Of a DNA stretch of 64,000 nucleotides, positions 12,493 through 26,800 are shown in pieces (position 1 is the stretch's first letter; the number at the start of each line of letters is the position of its first letter). A model generated the notes under the pieces. It saw nothing but the letters and a program-made list of their open reading frames with translations. It was not told the origin of the DNA and made no database searches. The stretch is from NCBI GenBank assembly GCA_963978905.1, contig OZ022258.1, positions 33,975,282-34,039,281 of the forward strand, given 5' to 3'. A program made the translations under genes and the position numbers. The DNA comes from Trichostrongylus colubriformis. Lineage: Eukaryota > Nematoda > Chromadorea > Rhabditida > Trichostrongylidae.

Positions 12493-13975
12493 AAGACGTA
12501 ATAATGCTCGCTTTTTTTGCAGAAATGTTCCACCATAAAAAGTCATTTGCTTGCTGATTGTTTCGCAGCCACCACAACTTTCTGTTGAAAAGTCAGCATT
12601 TGCACCAACTCTGCTCAGATCTCGCATGATATAAGATCACTTCGGAAACGTCAAACGTTGTTTTATTCCCGGTGAAAGAATTGTTAAGGCTGTCGTCAGA
12701 TCGCTGTGTTAACAGGCATGGTTGCGACTCCGCCCTTTGCGAGTACTAGTTACCATACACGTTGTTCGAATGGGGGCGGGAATATCCGCATGATACCAGG
12801 ACCATGCTAGATTCAATGCTTATTGTTAGCGTGAACGGGTTGAGACATGGATGATTGCTGCGAACCACCCGAAGAGCTCGCCGCGCCTATCGCTTCGATC
12901 GCTTCTCTTATCGCAAAACCCCTCCAAGTTTTACAAAATAGGGTCAAGCTTGCGTTGAAACTCTTCGAGGAGTATATCTCCCACCTCCAGATCTTCACTA
13001 ATGGTACGAAGAGGATTGAGGAAGAGTTGAAAAATCGTCAAACGGTCATATTTTTGAGTTTCAGTAGCATGACCTATTTTCTGAAAAACTGCTGAAGAAG
13101 TCCTCCACGGTATGTCTTTAAGCGGCGTTTGGTGCTATTCTGGGACTTCAGAAAAATCGTCAACCGGCGCTCAACTTTGTTCAGGATGGCTATGATTATC
13201 GAATGACGACTTACAGGGATTTTTAAGTAACCTTAATCTACCAGCAGCATCAGTAAAAAAGAAAAAAGAGGAGGCGGGCGTCTGTTGGAATCTGTTCAGG
13301 AGAGGATGGTTAGAACTCGCATTTTTCCCAAAAATCTTCTCCCAACATAACACTCGACCCCGGATACGGCGCTTCAAAATGACTGACGCTGCTGGTACAA
13401 AAAGGGTTAAGGCTAATCTCTTGAAGAGGGTCCATCGATGATCCTATCTACTACGCATAATTATCGAGCAAAGATCTCTTTGAACACCTAATAGCCCCTA
13501 AAATCACTAAAAAAAAGAAAGGCTTGTCGAGGACTTCCCAAAATTTTGCTGATCAAATACTGCACAGCTCAGGACACAACCCTTTCTTGGATTAACTTAA
13601 CTTTATAGCAAAACTTAGTCTATACTCCAAGTACATTATAGAGTTATGATGGAAAGATTGGATACATGCATTCCAGGAACCTTGCAAGGTACTTCCTTGG
13701 CGAAAAAAAAAAGCTCCTAGTTTCTGAGATGAAAACGAGACATAACGAATTTTTTATGCCGGTGCCATCAAAGCCACCAGAAACTGAAGGTGCAAGCGGA
13801 GAGGTAATTCCCCTCGTTTTCAACGTCAACAACGACTAGTTTCGCAAAGTTCCCCAGCTGCAGCTGAAAGCAACGTATCGGTAGCGATAAAGCGGAAAAA
13901 TCCAGCTATTGCAATGACGTAGTCGTGACAGCCTTCATTCAGCGGGCTATTGCTATTCTGACTCAAGGAATGGAT
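12493..13975. other. no recognised gene; one protein-like ORF
   Basis: A plus-strand frame at 12847-13095 has a helical, leucine- and lysine-rich composition (PLQVLQNRVKLALKLFEEYI) that could be a fragment of a transposon gag-like or host protein. I cannot assign a family, see no partner exon, and find nothing else in the stretch. Confidence 0.3.
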
Positions 13976-14473
13976 TTAAAGGCACACCACGCGATAATCA
14001 CATTAGTGGCTTACTTTCTAGGGGTAAGTAGGTTCTTAGGTAGGTGCTCAGGGTGCACCCTTGTTGCGGCTTGATAGTGCATCCTCGCGGCGATAGGCGC
14101 GCTCTACCCGGGCCGAGCCGTGCCCTCAAAGCCGAATCACACCTGGCCTTAGAGGAACAAATTTCCAACGTGGCTCTTACGTGGAGAAGGAAACTTGCGA
14201 TAAGACAAGATAAGGCAGCGATTTCAATACTGAAGGCAGCTTCAACAGGGAAGAACAGGGGATATCGTAGCATTTTGCGCGATATCATCAAGCAAAAGCT
14301 CTTCTACAATCTCCAATACTCGTACGAGGACTGACAATGAGTGCAGGGAGCTTTATTCTTGGTGGTTGTGAGGAGATTTGATTCATTTTTCTTCACTGTT
14401 GGGTAGAGCAGGGCCTTCACGTCCTGTGATACGCACGATATCTCTCACAATTTATCGCGTGGTGTGCCTTTAA
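13976..14473. mobile_element. MITE with TTAAAGGCACACCACGCGAT ends
   Basis: 22-bp terminal inverted repeats (13976-13997 and 14452-14473), each reading TTAAAGGCACACCACGCGAT inward. 498 bp long with no ORF of note. The terminal TTAAAGGCAC is shared with several other elements in the window. Confidence 0.85.
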
Positions 14474-15774
14474 GGCTGCTGAAGTTGCTCGTGTGCTGAT
14501 GTAGTTCTCTCACAGCCTCGTTTGCACCTCCACCTCTCACCCCTCTTGTTCATATGGCTTTCATTGCAGGAATCCCCGTTGCCTAAGAACCGGTTCTGTT
14601 ATTTGAAGGAGTGCAACGTTTTTCATTCTCGTCGCCAGACTTTTTTTTCGTTGATTTCATCGCGAACGATAGCAAAATTCGTCTTGTCAAACGTGAGTGA
14701 GCCAAATCGATTCCTCCAAAACGTAGATCGCTTCTGGAATTGATATCACTGGCCTAGGACACCTGTTTAGTGTGAAGGTGAATCGACTGTATTTTGGAAG
14801 TCGTGATACCTTCTGGTGAAGGAAGCTTCATTGCAGGCTGAAATCATTTCTTTAGCTAACTTCTCTGTAGAGCTGCGAAGGAATTCCGATTCCGTGAGCA
14901 ACCTTTAGCAGTTACCGCTATTCGAATCGCATGGCATCTTTCATTTCCCGATGTTCGACTCTATCGTTGAAAAGAAAAAAGTCGTTATTGTGTATATGCT
15001 GGAATAACCAGGCAAGCTTCATCACTTTGCAACAAGTAGGTAGAACCGGTTTGTGACAAGAGTCCATTAGGACGAGAAGCTTTGTGGCGTCATTTTGTGA
15101 GAATTCGTGGCTGAAATAAGATTCCGACGAGAATTCATCTTCGTCTCCGTGGAAACGGGATTCTATGCCGTCAAAACGCTTCGCACATTCTGATTAAATG
15201 TGTCGACAGGCATTTTCAACGAATCAACGAAAGTTATGGGCTTTTCCTGTTTCTTCAGAGAGACGGGAGCAAGGCTGAATGCGACCAGAAAGTCTCGCTT
15301 CCGATAGCTCGTGCCATTTGATCTCTAGGTAAGTATTGCAATGATGTCTCGATTAACCTCGGCACAGTAACAGTGTGGGTTCTTTTCAGGCTTGAAAGGG
15401 TGGAGGTCAGTCATGATTATGCATATGGCAGTAAGGTTATCCTATATATTTGGACTCCAGATACAATCGGTCAGATGAAACTCATTAGTGGAACAGCTGG
15501 GACTGATCTTTTGCATTATGAAGCTTCGACAATTCATGTAGTGATTGCGTAATGAAAGATGACGTCGATGATCCGGCAGAAAACATATCATCGAAGCAAA
15601 TAGCAGGTATCTGCGAATGGAGTGTGGATGAGTAACCTTATAGATCTTCTATTTGTTTCATAATAGTATCATGCCATCATGCCCCCACTGCTTGAGTCCT
15701 TCCATTTACGCAAACTGCTCCTTCCTACTCTATGTGCCTCCGCACCCATCAGCTACATACATATATAATACATA
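14474..15774. other. no recognisable feature
   Basis: AT-rich unique-looking sequence with only short ORFs. I see no coding motif, splice pattern or repeat in it. Confidence 0.4.
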
Positions 15775-16277
15775 CAGTAGCGCTCAAAAGTCTTCGGCCA
15801 AAACTTTTTTGTCATCACTTTTTTCCTACTTGACCAAATTTGACAAAATTTTAATGTGGTGCCTGAACCTATTGTCAACATTTCCTTCTACTTGAGTTTC
15901 GCTTGACTCTTTTCATGGTTATTTACAAGAATTTACTACAAGACCACCGAAGAAAGTAAAAGGCTTGGTCAAGAAAAACGGCTTTCTTTACAAAAACAAA
16001 ACGAGCAAGCCTCAGAGAACTTTGATATTTTGTAGAAAGACCACGACTTTCGACAGCGACACAGCGGGACGGCATAGGGATGGCACTCCAAAAACGAAAA
16101 ATTGCATTTAACCTCGTAACTTACACCGTTGAGCGCCAAAATAGTATACTATTTAGTATGCACTGTCTCCAAGTACAACATACTGAAATTTTTCTTAGAT
16201 CGGTCCAGTCGCAAAAAAATTACAAGTGAAAAGCCCAAGTGATAAACCATTTGGCCGAAGATGTTTGAGCGCTACTG
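15775..16277. mobile_element. Tc1-like MITE, 503 bp
   Basis: Ends read CAGTAGCGCTCAAAAGTCTT and the near-inverse, flanked by TA (15773-15774 and 16278-16279). The CAGT start and TA duplication are the Tc1 hallmarks. There is no transposase frame, so a non-autonomous derivative. Confidence 0.85.
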
Positions 16278-16451
16278 TATGTCTCATATGGCCAGTGACT
16301 TTACTTCCTTCTAACTCCGAATAAGGCAAACCAGACAACGTTAGCCAAATCACTTGAGGATATTACCAATCCACGGCAATTCCATGCAACCTTTTACACC
16401 CTAGCGCTAATTGTGCCACTGTAGAGCCCACTGCAAAATTTTTTGCGGTTT

Positions 16452-16807
16452 TTTAAAGACAGTGATAGGGATAGCGTGGGTAATGGGAACTCCCAAAAAG
16501 GGTCACGCAAATGAAAGCTAGGGTTTGAAAAGATTATATGTGGCGAAATTTTCGATGAGAAGGAGTGCCTCCGGGCATAAAAGCCATCTCTTCAACAGCT
16601 ACCGCTTGTTTGATGGCAGCCCGCCCCTTTTCTTTCCAGGGCGACCCGCCTCTTTTGAGAATAAACGGCGAGGAGAAGGTATTATTTCTCGGATTTTTGA
16701 CCGTTTCAATCGGTTATATCCTCACCTCCGCACTATTAAGCACCTCGCCCTTCATATTTAGTGATCCTTCCATATTTGGCCGAATCATCCCTATCACTGC
16801 CTTTAAA
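16452..16807. mobile_element. MITE, family A, copy 2
   Basis: Terminal inverted repeats TTTAAAGACAGTGATAGGGAT and ATCCCTATCACTGCCTTTAAA bound 356 bp. The interior aligns with the copies at 799-1374 and, inverted, at 56805 onward. It has the cleanest termini of the three. Confidence 0.85.
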
Positions 16808-19800
16808 CATGTTTCCTGTGGAGGAGAACTCTTATCTCCGCTATTTCCTTCTGTAAGCGCGTGGTTCTCGTCTAGGAAGGGATCGAACACCGTGGCCTTG
16901 AGTGTGCAGACATGAGTGCAACTCTTGAGCCCTTGACTATCCGTGCCGCAGTTCCATACAGTAGCTCTATATTGTATTTCAAGACCATTATTCGTTCTTT
17001 CTTCTTTTTTAAGCTTTTATGAGGGAGATGAGTTCGTCGCTTAGATCCGACTAAACGGTGCCACCCACATGGATTAATGAATGATGTTTTCACTTTCAAC
17101 TTCTCTGACCAGATGTGATGTTGTTCTGCCCATCTGTTCACGTAACCACTACATCTTCGAACTGGTTAGTCTTCGATTATCAAAACGTGTAATCGTTCAC
17201 GTACATTGTCAGCTCAGGACGAGTTTGTTCCCAAGGACGGAGACCCACTACCAATCCTTTGAAAAGTGAGAGTAAAAAAGCCTATCTCCATTTTCTATGA
17301 TGAGGTAGAAAAGGAAGAAGAAGGAGAAAGAAGAAAGCTCCCTAAATAGAGAGAGCCTGAAATTCAATTATTTTTTCGAAGGGGAAGGGGGCGCCATACT
17401 TCTTAAAAAACCAGTAGCGTCAGAACACCTACTATTTCAGTGCACAATGAGTTTCGAGCCATCCAGTGTGCAAGGCACAATTTTCCTCCTATACATTTGT
17501 TTCTTCCTACTTCTTCCCTCCCATATGGAAGCCACTTAAGGGAACCCTTGGGAGGAGAAAATTTGTTGCCAGCTAGCATCAGCGCCATGCCTCGGGGTAT
17601 GAGTACGGCATTACTAGCCTTCCAGCCGTAGTAGGTAAGAAAGGTAATGGCCATACATATCGAGACCAGTTGAGACCATTGCAAAATGGTATAGTATTAG
17701 CAATTTTAGTTGAGCCTGACACCGTTTACCAAGCAAAAGAAAAAAATGACACTTTGAAAGTTGCCCTCGATGTGATAAAAAACTGTGGAGAACATTTCCA
17801 CCGCCCCATGTGAATAATAGCTTTATTTTTTTGACATGCAAAAAACAGAAATAAGTAGAAGATATTCTGGGAAGTCTTTTTACTATGTAATAGGGATCGT
17901 AGTGACCAGCCCATTATCCATTCCACTGCTGCCTTCCACTTACACTAGCCCACGCTTCCATTCTTTCAGGTTCGGGTAATGGTACCAGGCAAGTTTGAAC
18001 GGATAAAAACACTGACGTATACATAGGCTGGTTCCATAAGTCACTGTAAAGGGATAATATGTAAGTACCTAAATCTCTCAAGGACTTTGATTGATATCGA
18101 TTGATTGATCAAGGGCAGGATGCGTGAAAGCCCTCAAAAGGAAATGATTAAGGGCGATGTCATCAAACCTTCAGACTTTCATTAATTATCTTCGTCCATT
18201 TCCTGTTTGAAGGAACAGTCGTTCATTAAGAACCAGTATCCAGATCACGAGAAACCGGTGGGAAAAAACGAAAACAAAATCTTTCCGAAACATCAAATCT
18301 GGTTTTTATCGACGATCAGCACTCCCACTGAGTACAACATCCCGGACACTTGACCCAAAACCGTGCGGCAACGCGAGGGAAACTGCCGATACCATCTCTC
18401 GACACCTTCTTCGATTATGACGAGTGTACAGAGATCTGGAGGGGAATACGTGGTTTACAGAATTTTCAAATGTAGAAAGTCTAGTGAGGTTTTTCGTAGC
18501 CTTCACGATCAGTCAACTAACCAAGTCCAATTGCCTCTTAAGAAACACGTAACTTATGCACTCTGCTCTTCCTTCCAATAGCCCCGGAGTCTCGTGATGG
18601 CTTTTCTAGATAAGAACAAGGGCGATGAAACGCAATGAGTGCCTGAACGTTGGAAAAAAAGGACTGAACTCCCATAAAGTTTGCGCAAGAGCGTTGTGGC
18701 GACAGAGTGCAATGTACTACCAACTGGAGAAGAGTTCTTTGTTGGAAATTGCGCAGCGTAAAACCTACAGCCGACAGTTCGTCGAGCGAAGGTTCGGCAC
18801 GAAACCGGAAGGTCGAGGTCAGAACGATTATTCGCCATAATAGCTACCGAAATCTCGAACTTGTGACTTTCAAGTCGATTAAAGAGTTGCGTCGAAGGAA
18901 ATCGCCTTTCATGGCGTCATACTGGTTTAGCGTTTATAGGAAAATCCGGATAGGTTCGAGCCGATTGCAGCATATTATCGAAAAATCAAAAATGGTTTAG
19001 AATAGTTTGTGGTACTTACAATATTCCGAGAATTGAACCACCTCCGAAAACCAACAAAAATTTTAAAAAAAGAAATACAAAAATAGTACAGACAAAATGC
19101 TGCCGACCGCTGATCTCCGATCAGTTATAAGAAATCTAATTCGTCAAAAGAACATTGGTGATGTTCCAAAAAGAATGAAGATAAACAAATAAGAAAGTTT
19201 TGAATAACTGTAAAATGCAGGTTATACAGTGCAAAAAAAACGAAAAAAATGGAAAAATTACCAAAACGCTAGTTAGCAGCGCTCTCATGGCAGCATACGG
19301 CGTTGGAGTGAATCGCTGGCGGCAGTCACGCCCCTCTTCCAAATGGTTGGACACCTTGAACGGGGGAGAAAACGAGACGAACATCGAAACAGCAGACCAG
19401 CGCCTGCTTTGAAGGTTATCCCCCAAACATGCTGAAGTAAAGTCTAGCACAGGCTCTGCAAGAAGCGACTGCAGTACCTAAGAGGCTTTCATTATATCTA
19501 TTTCATTTAATTGTACTTCGATTCGCTGGAAAGCCACTCCATCTTTGGTGACCAACCACATTCCCATCACTCGGATCCTTCTATGAATTTGTCAAGTAAA
19601 TTCCTGCTCACTGCTGCGTTGAGCGCCCCATAAAACACCAATGAACACATTTCATCGTACTCAAGTGCCTTAGTTACCGTTACTCCAGCTATTTCTGATG
19701 GCTGTTGTCTGCGCCTTTTGTTTGCCCACGTTCTTGAGCCCCATGTTCACTTCCTGTATTCATCAAACTACCCCTTTAACCACAGCACAGTTAAAGATAT

Positions 19801-22083
19801 CACTATACAGTGCTTAGGAATGATCACTTGGGCATAAGGATCCACTCAGACAGAACGAGATAAGTTCAGCCTACTACCTGAGCGAACCGTTTCGAGTGAT
19901 TCGAGAAGAGCTTCTGAGGGATAATGCATCTCGCAAACGGCGTGAAATCGCTTTTCCTTTTTCTGTTACTGGTTGGTTAACACCAACATTTACTGATTGC
20001 CTGTACCACAAGGACTAGCTGATCGAGCTCTAAGAGACAACTATATGATTGTGTTTCCTTAATTTGACATTTAAATTAGAGAGGATTTTTCATCGAAGTT
20101 TGCTTGAAACGGTGGCACACATACATACGGTAATATGAGGAGAAATAAGTCGATTGATTCCTTTCTTCATAGAAGGAACGATCTTACAGCTATTCTCGCA
20201 CTCGTGAAATCTGATAAGGAGTGACAGTGTTGTGTGAACCTTAGGGTTCCCTTGTGCGGTTCCCATAAATCCAGCTTACGACCGAAACAAAGACCTCATT
20301 TGGTTCTGCTATATAGCCGAATTGTTACTCAAATCGACTGAAGTAGTAACGGACATGGTAAGCAAAGGCATAATACGGTATATGCAAAAGGTACAGATTC
20401 TCAGTAATCACAAACCAAGAAGGGACCGCTCACTCTTCTCTTTTCGGCAAAAAAACGGCAGTGAGAGCTGACGGTGATATATGATAAATGAAGATAAGGA
20501 CTGATGGGTTTATGCGGCAGCTATCGACGACATGCAACGATTGATGATTCATCGATCGGGAACTTCGAAATAAGACGTTCTTCACATCTTCACAGTTGAA
20601 TTTGAGGCTTCCACAGTTCTCCTGATTTTGAAAGGTTTGGATTCATTGACATATTTTTTTGGGAAGCGCCACTGAGGAAAGGTCACTAGTGATTCTCTGA
20701 GAGTGGTCATAAACTAAAGTTATCTCGAAAAGCGTTTGAAGGCATCGACAGAAGCTTTTCGCTTTTCTAGGCTTAATTTTTGGTTAAGTATATGCCATGA
20801 TATTAACAGTCCTAACTACATTATCTTCTCATTCAAGACGATTGCAATTACTGATAAGTTCAGAAAACTGAGCACGCTGCAGATTTCTGGCGAAATCCTC
20901 TATGACGTTACGAGCATTTCTTCGCCCACTTCTTCTTGACTTCCCTCTCGATTTCATTTTCTTCACTCAGCTAGTCAGTATCACAGCTTTTTTTTTCACA
21001 GTCCAGCGCGATGATCACCGGACAAGTTGGTGTTCGTCTCGCGTTCTGTGGAATCGTGTTGATGTGATAATCGATGTGGTGAACCGATTGCCAGTGAAAA
21101 ACAGAGTGGCCGACTGGGTCAATGTTTGATGTCTTGGCAAACATGGAAGCACCCTAAATCCCTAATTTTCGAGCACTGCCTGAGAGAACTTTCTTTGGTT
21201 CTGATGCATAAACCTAATTGTTTAAAGAAGGCCGTCAAAATGGGAGGGGCCGTGGCGACAGCATTTTGTCAAAAGCCCTCCAGTAATGGGACAACAGCGT
21301 TTAAATTATTTGCGGATTCGAGGCTATACTCCCGTTGGCAGTAGGTGCAATAACCTGGTCGTATGAGGAAAATAAAAGAAGCTGCCGAAGCTGCTGAGTG
21401 TTCCCAGAGAAGCCAACTTGATGCACGATGTGAGAGGCATAAAACATGCGGCGCACTCCTTCTTTTTCATCATCGCGGTAAATTGGCACCTGCCGCTTCG
21501 ATAGAACTTCAACAACCACTGCTTTGAATCTCTACTAAAGAGGACGCCCGGACTCCATAGAACTACTGGGCACTTCAGAGTGCGGATGAAGTGACAGGAG
21601 TGGGTGTGTACCCCTATGTCAAGATTGTCGCACCGCGGCATGTCGCAAGCGAAGGAAGGCCGACGAGCCAAAATCGCCCTGTCGTTGGGTCATGAAGCGA
21701 TTACATGTCAGCTGCGTATCGCTCCCCTAGCATCAGTGTGTGATCGTTCCAAGACCCAACTACTGCGACGCGCATAGCTCGCACACACTGCGTCGCACGC
21801 CGCTCGTCGTCGTGCGACAATCCTGACATAAGGGTACGCCCGACAGGAGGGAACGCCCGTAGTGTCATAGGTCGTTAGTGGGCTCACAATCTCCTAGCCG
21901 TTGCCGTATCCACAGAGTGTGGAGCTCACATATTGTAGCACTAGAGCCCGTGTGCCATTTCCATGCCGTTGATTCCAGATTCCATACATACATTGCCTTC
22001 ATAGCTTATATTATGTGCATATTTTTGTCTCTAGCTCCTGCAGCCACATATGGGCCTTTTGAATTGCTGATCACCTTTCTTGA
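16808..22083. other. 5.3 kb without a recognisable gene
   Basis: ORFs on both strands are short and carry no motif I recognise. A dispersed-repeat fragment (TGGTACCAGGCAAGTTTGAA...) lies near 17975-18030. A block GTTGGGTCATGAAGCGATTA (about 21685-21704) recurs inverted near 57970-57990. Confidence 0.4.
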
Positions 22084-23030
22084 AGTATCCTACAATATAT
22101 AATCCGTTTGTGTCTGTCCGCGTGTGATTGCCCGTCTGTTTGTCACCAAATTCATATCTCGCCTCGCAGTAATGTTGGGGCCTTACATTTTACAAGTGAT
22201 GTAGGGGTGGTAAAGGAACCCTAGCGGTGTTGAATTGAAAGTGATAGCAGCTAATAAGGGCTGATAAGGAGCCTTGGAAAACGAGTGTCACCGTAGTCGT
22301 TTCGCCTTTCGCATTGATCTTAGAGCGTTCATACTCACAGGTGTCTTGCGGAGTAGGACTGGGACATTGATGGTAGACGATCCGGCTTGATAGTGGTTGA
22401 TAAGTTCCGATAAGGAGTGTGAAAAGGCTAGAGTCGGCGAATCCGTTTCGCTTTTCGTATTGATCCTGGAGCGCTAATACTCACAGGTCTTTTGCGGAGT
22501 GGGACGGGGGCATTGGTTCGGTGATCCAGCTTGATAACGGTTGATATGATTCTAAGGAGCGTGAAAAGTCTAGAGTCGTCGAATCCGTCCCGCTTTTCTC
22601 ATTGATTCTAGAGCGTTCATACTCACAGGTGTTTTGCTGAGTGGGACGGGGACATTGGTGGTGGGTGATTCAGCTTCATAACGATTGATAAAATTCGATA
22701 AGGAGCGTCAAAAAATGTCGCAAAACCCGTTTCCTCTCTCAACAGATAGTGAAGTGTCCAAACTCATAATTTTTGTAGGAGATGGTACGGGGACCTTAAT
22801 GGTGACGAATTGAATCTGGTAATGACTGCTTAGCGCTATTAAGACCCGTTAAGAAGTGGGTTGACTGAAGTCAGTACACCGCTGACTACTACTGCACGAC
22901 CGCTACAATAGAAGCGTCTGATGAACAGTGCCATTGCGTGAACATATTCCGATTATGTTCTGATATAAGTTGCCGATGTGTCGACCGCTAAATTGCCTAG
23001 CGTCCAAATAATGGTGCGGGTCTTTTGATA
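22084..23030. repeat. composite dispersed repeat, copy 1
   Basis: Starts with a TATATAATCCGTTTGTGTCTGTC-type head. It continues through three ~145-bp units (22315-22740) and ends in a block with TGCCGATGTGTCGACCGCTA. The same order of parts recurs at 38040-39125. No coding capacity. Confidence 0.7.
22315..22740. repeat. ~145-bp minisatellite units (x3)
   Basis: Units start at about 22315, 22463 and 22602 with TTGAT.CT.GAGCG.T.ATACTCACAGGTG. Each contains GATAAGGAG.GTGAAAAG.CTAGAGTCG and ends in TCGCTTTTC. The units are diverged, so the array is old. Confidence 0.75.
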
Positions 23031-23800
23031 CTGCGTTCCATTTCATGATCAGGAAATCTATTTGTGTGATAGTAAAGCAGTGAATCACCTGAAATTCGAA
23101 ATAGTGATGCATGTTTACAAAAACGATAAGCATAGATCACTGGCATATGGATCAATCACCAACCTTTAAAAATCAGATGATGTAAAAAACTGGCTCCCAG
23201 TCGAAACACAAAACAATGGAACACAAAACCACCGATCTCTGAACTATCTGAACTCTCAATAGTGACCACTTTAACCAAAGTGTCAAATGATTAGTGGAAA
23301 CACATTTCATTCCCAGTCCATCAATACTGATAGCCAATATGATTGTTACAAAGGTGTCGACCGCTAAATTGCCTAGCGTCCATTAATGGTGCGCGTCTTT
23401 TGATACTGCGTTCTCAATTTCATGATCAGCAGATCTATTTATGTGACAGTAAAGCAAGTGATCTTGCGATGCTCATCTTGCGAAGAATTCATACAACACA
23501 CACCCTTGTAAAGCAAGTGAATCATCTGAAATTCGAAATAGCGGTGCATGTTTACAAAAACAATAAGTATAGATCATTGGCATATGGATCAACCACCAAC
23601 ATCTAAGAATCAGATGATGTAAAAAACTGGCTCCCAGTCGAAACAATGGAACACAAAACCACCGATCTCTGAACTATCTGAACTTCCAATAGTGATCAGT
23701 TGATTAGTGATGTCAGTGATTAGTGGATGAACACATTTTATTCCTAGTCCGTTTACACTGATAGCCAATATCATTGTAAGAAAGGTATCGGCCGATAAAT
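22977..23800. repeat. tandem pair of ~375-440 bp units
   Basis: GTGTCGACCGCTAAATTGCC starts each unit (about 22976 and 23353). Both contain TGAAATTCGAAATAG, CATATGGATCAA.CACCAAC and AAAAACTGGCTCCCAGTCGA in the same order. The second unit contains an extra CTCATCTTGCGAAGAATTCA block, which also occurs at about 24594. Confidence 0.8.
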
Positions 23801-26800
23801 CATCTGCACCTCCGAAAAGTGGTGGACCTCTTTGGGGAAGCGATATGCCGTGGTGAATGAATAGGTTATCGGTAAAAACTACAAGCACTAAAGGTTCGGC
23901 GACTGAACGTACTTCGTTATCCACTGGAAATAACAGAAACCGTACGACTGTTAAACTGCGTGAAATTCTAAATAGTGACAGGCTTTTGTAGGGAGACCAG
24001 TTAAGCAAGGGCTCAGTACTACGCTTATCACAATGTGAAGTCATGCGATATGGACTTCTTCGATTCGGTTGATCATTATCATCATGTCATTCGCGCAGTA
24101 CTGTACGATAGCTCAGCTGGTTCAAGGAAATAAGCGGCGTAGCTGGCGTAGTGACAGGTAACGCTTCCCTCTCTCCTGGTGCAGTGATCAAATCGCGAAT
24201 CAACGCTCGCCAAGCCAAGCCTTCCATCTCTACGGGGTATGTGATTGGTATCAGACTTGTCTGGGAGAATAAAAGCACCGACTTGCGCATCGACTGCCCC
24301 TAAGTTGTTGGCTTGTCCAATCGCATTTACCTGCTACCGCGATTCTGAATGAATTCTAAAAGCGTGGCGCATCCCACAGAAGGGATTGATTGTCTGAAAC
24401 CATATCTTTTTTCACTTTAAAAAGTAACCAACTGAGCATCGTGAGTTTGATCGTCGGAAAAATATAAAACGAAGTCACACGTGGATATTTGGGACAATTC
24501 AATGGGGCCGAAGTCAAAGCTGCATTTTGAAACCTTCTTGTTCGAAGATGCAAAGTTGTATCCTACCTCACCTGTCCCACATACACTTGACATGCTCATC
24601 TTGCGAAGAATTCATACAACACACACCCTTGTAAAAATAGGCTTCCAGTTGCTTGAGGGCTTGTTTAATGAACGGGTTTGAAACGGTGAGTCAGCAAGAA
24701 GGGAACGGTTGGACGGCGATACAAATTTTCTCGGTTTTTTCAGTCCACGTCTTGCGATTGAAAGGCATTTCCATACGTGTAATATCCTTCACGCGCGGAA
24801 CGTTCTCTCCACTTCTTTCTCTCTCGCTGCTGGAAACATGTAGACAGGTAACGAGGCCTGACATGAGGTAAGCTGTAACCTGGCATGGTCAAAGTGCATG
24901 CGGCTACAACATATGATGTGGGAAGTGAAAGGGTATTGAAAGAAAGTATATGGCGATAAAGTGAGAATGGGATGTAACTAACTCTCTTCAGTGAAGCAAC
25001 ACTATAACGAGTTGGAATTTGGAATCGTCTTTTTCGGGTCGTTTTCTCCGGAACTGTCGTTCTCTCTCACCTTTTTCTAGACGCAATTTGACGCCGAAAT
25101 AAGCACGGTAAAATAACACTAAGAAGCTGAGAAATGGTTTATAGGATCTCGGATGGATGGATTAGCACATATGCTGAAAACCATCAATTGCAGGTTCAAG
25201 CCCGTCCAAGGTTGGACGTTTTACTCACAATCCGCGTCATTGTATGGAATTGCGCTCGTATCGAGGACGGCGCCGAATCGGCAGCTGGTAAAAATCAAAC
25301 ATCACAGAAAAGCCATTCTCTGGGCTAATGTCTACACCTTCCCACATTGACCAAATTTCCAAAAATCGAAAATCACCCAGGTTCGCTCCTTCAGCTACGA
25401 TTTTGATTAGGTTGACAACAACAACGTCGATCGAGTCACAACTGGCGACAGTTGCTTTCTCTGCATATTTCTGCTTGAGAGGAACATTCTTCAGGAGAGA
25501 TTAATTCAATGTGGAGAGGAGCTTGCTTTACAAAACAAGAAGTCACACTATATGAGGAATTGTGATGAAGTAATGTCAAAGTATATGCGCTTTTGTACAA
25601 GTTATGAGATGCGTCTGACTCACAAAGTGCTGCTATTAAGTCATCAAATTCAAACTTGTACAGACATCTGAAAGGTTGTTGGGAAAAGCAAGCGGGCTAG
25701 AGACTTCGCTTGGATTTTGATTTGGAGCTGTACATACTTGGCTATTATAGTGTCCAATTTGACCAACATGGCTGCAAATGAAATACCAAAAAACTCAAAA
25801 GATTCATCACTAGCGGATATCATAGCTGAACTATCATACTGACGTCATATAGAGGAACTCTTCCTTCCACATTCGTAGTAATTGTAGTGAACAACCGAGT
25901 GGTGCCAAAACAATCTCAGAATTGGTCCAGAAGCGCAAAGAAGGAAGGAAATTCATGGTCGAGATGACTCCTGTGACCTCCATCTTCTGGCTGAGAAGCG
26001 GGTAGATGAAATCGGCGCTCCTCATTTGAAGGAATCTTCCACGAAAAGAATTGAGCTTTTTGGTTACTCATGTTTCGATGTTGTATGTATTTGCCTAATA
26101 AGGGCTGCATGCAAAGTCTCACGCGAAAACGTATGGATTCGGCCAAGATGCTGGACGAATACGAATTTAACAGAAGCACAACTCCTCGATCGAATTGACG
26201 TCTCCAGCAACAATGCACTTCGCCACGGGTGTTAAACGATCATTGACAGCTATGGAAGTGGGTGTTCAAGTACACCGAGCTGAAGGTGCACAAGGGTAGG
26301 TTATGAAACACTGCCGATGACGAACCTCTGCGAAGACCCATGAATAACTACGTGGATCTAGGATGGTGCTTATCATAACAATGGATTTTTTTGAATGAGG
26401 CCTTTCAGCGGCTCTGTCCTCTGTGTATAACCGTTACATTTCACCACTCTCTTGACGATCCCATCAACAAATAAGTGGCACCAGACAATTACAGGATGGT
26501 AATCATCACCCATTACAATGGAGGCCTATGTGGCCCCTACTATTCAACGGTATTTCGACGTGAAGGGTGGATTCAGATTTCGATTTAACCGCCGTTTAAC
26601 CTGCAGCCACGCCAGTCGAAGGTACACTCCAGCGGCGAGGGCTACGACAAATGGTCGATCGTCGAAAAAGACACCGGTAGCATTCTATCGTATCCTTTTA
26701 GAATACGGAAGCTACTTGATGTACACACGGTTTCTACAATTAAGGCATGAATGCTCATCTGCTGTGGGGATTGCTTAATTCAGCTTCGAAGTATCACGTT

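Noticed and set aside
16872..17141. Short ORFs near 17 kb as exons
   Set aside because: Low-complexity lysine-rich frames with no flanking splice signals or family motif.
24092..24130. Possible tRNA (GATAGCTCAGCTGGTTCAA)
   Set aside because: No matching acceptor stem, anticodon arm or B box at the right distance. Probably chance or a repeat fragment.
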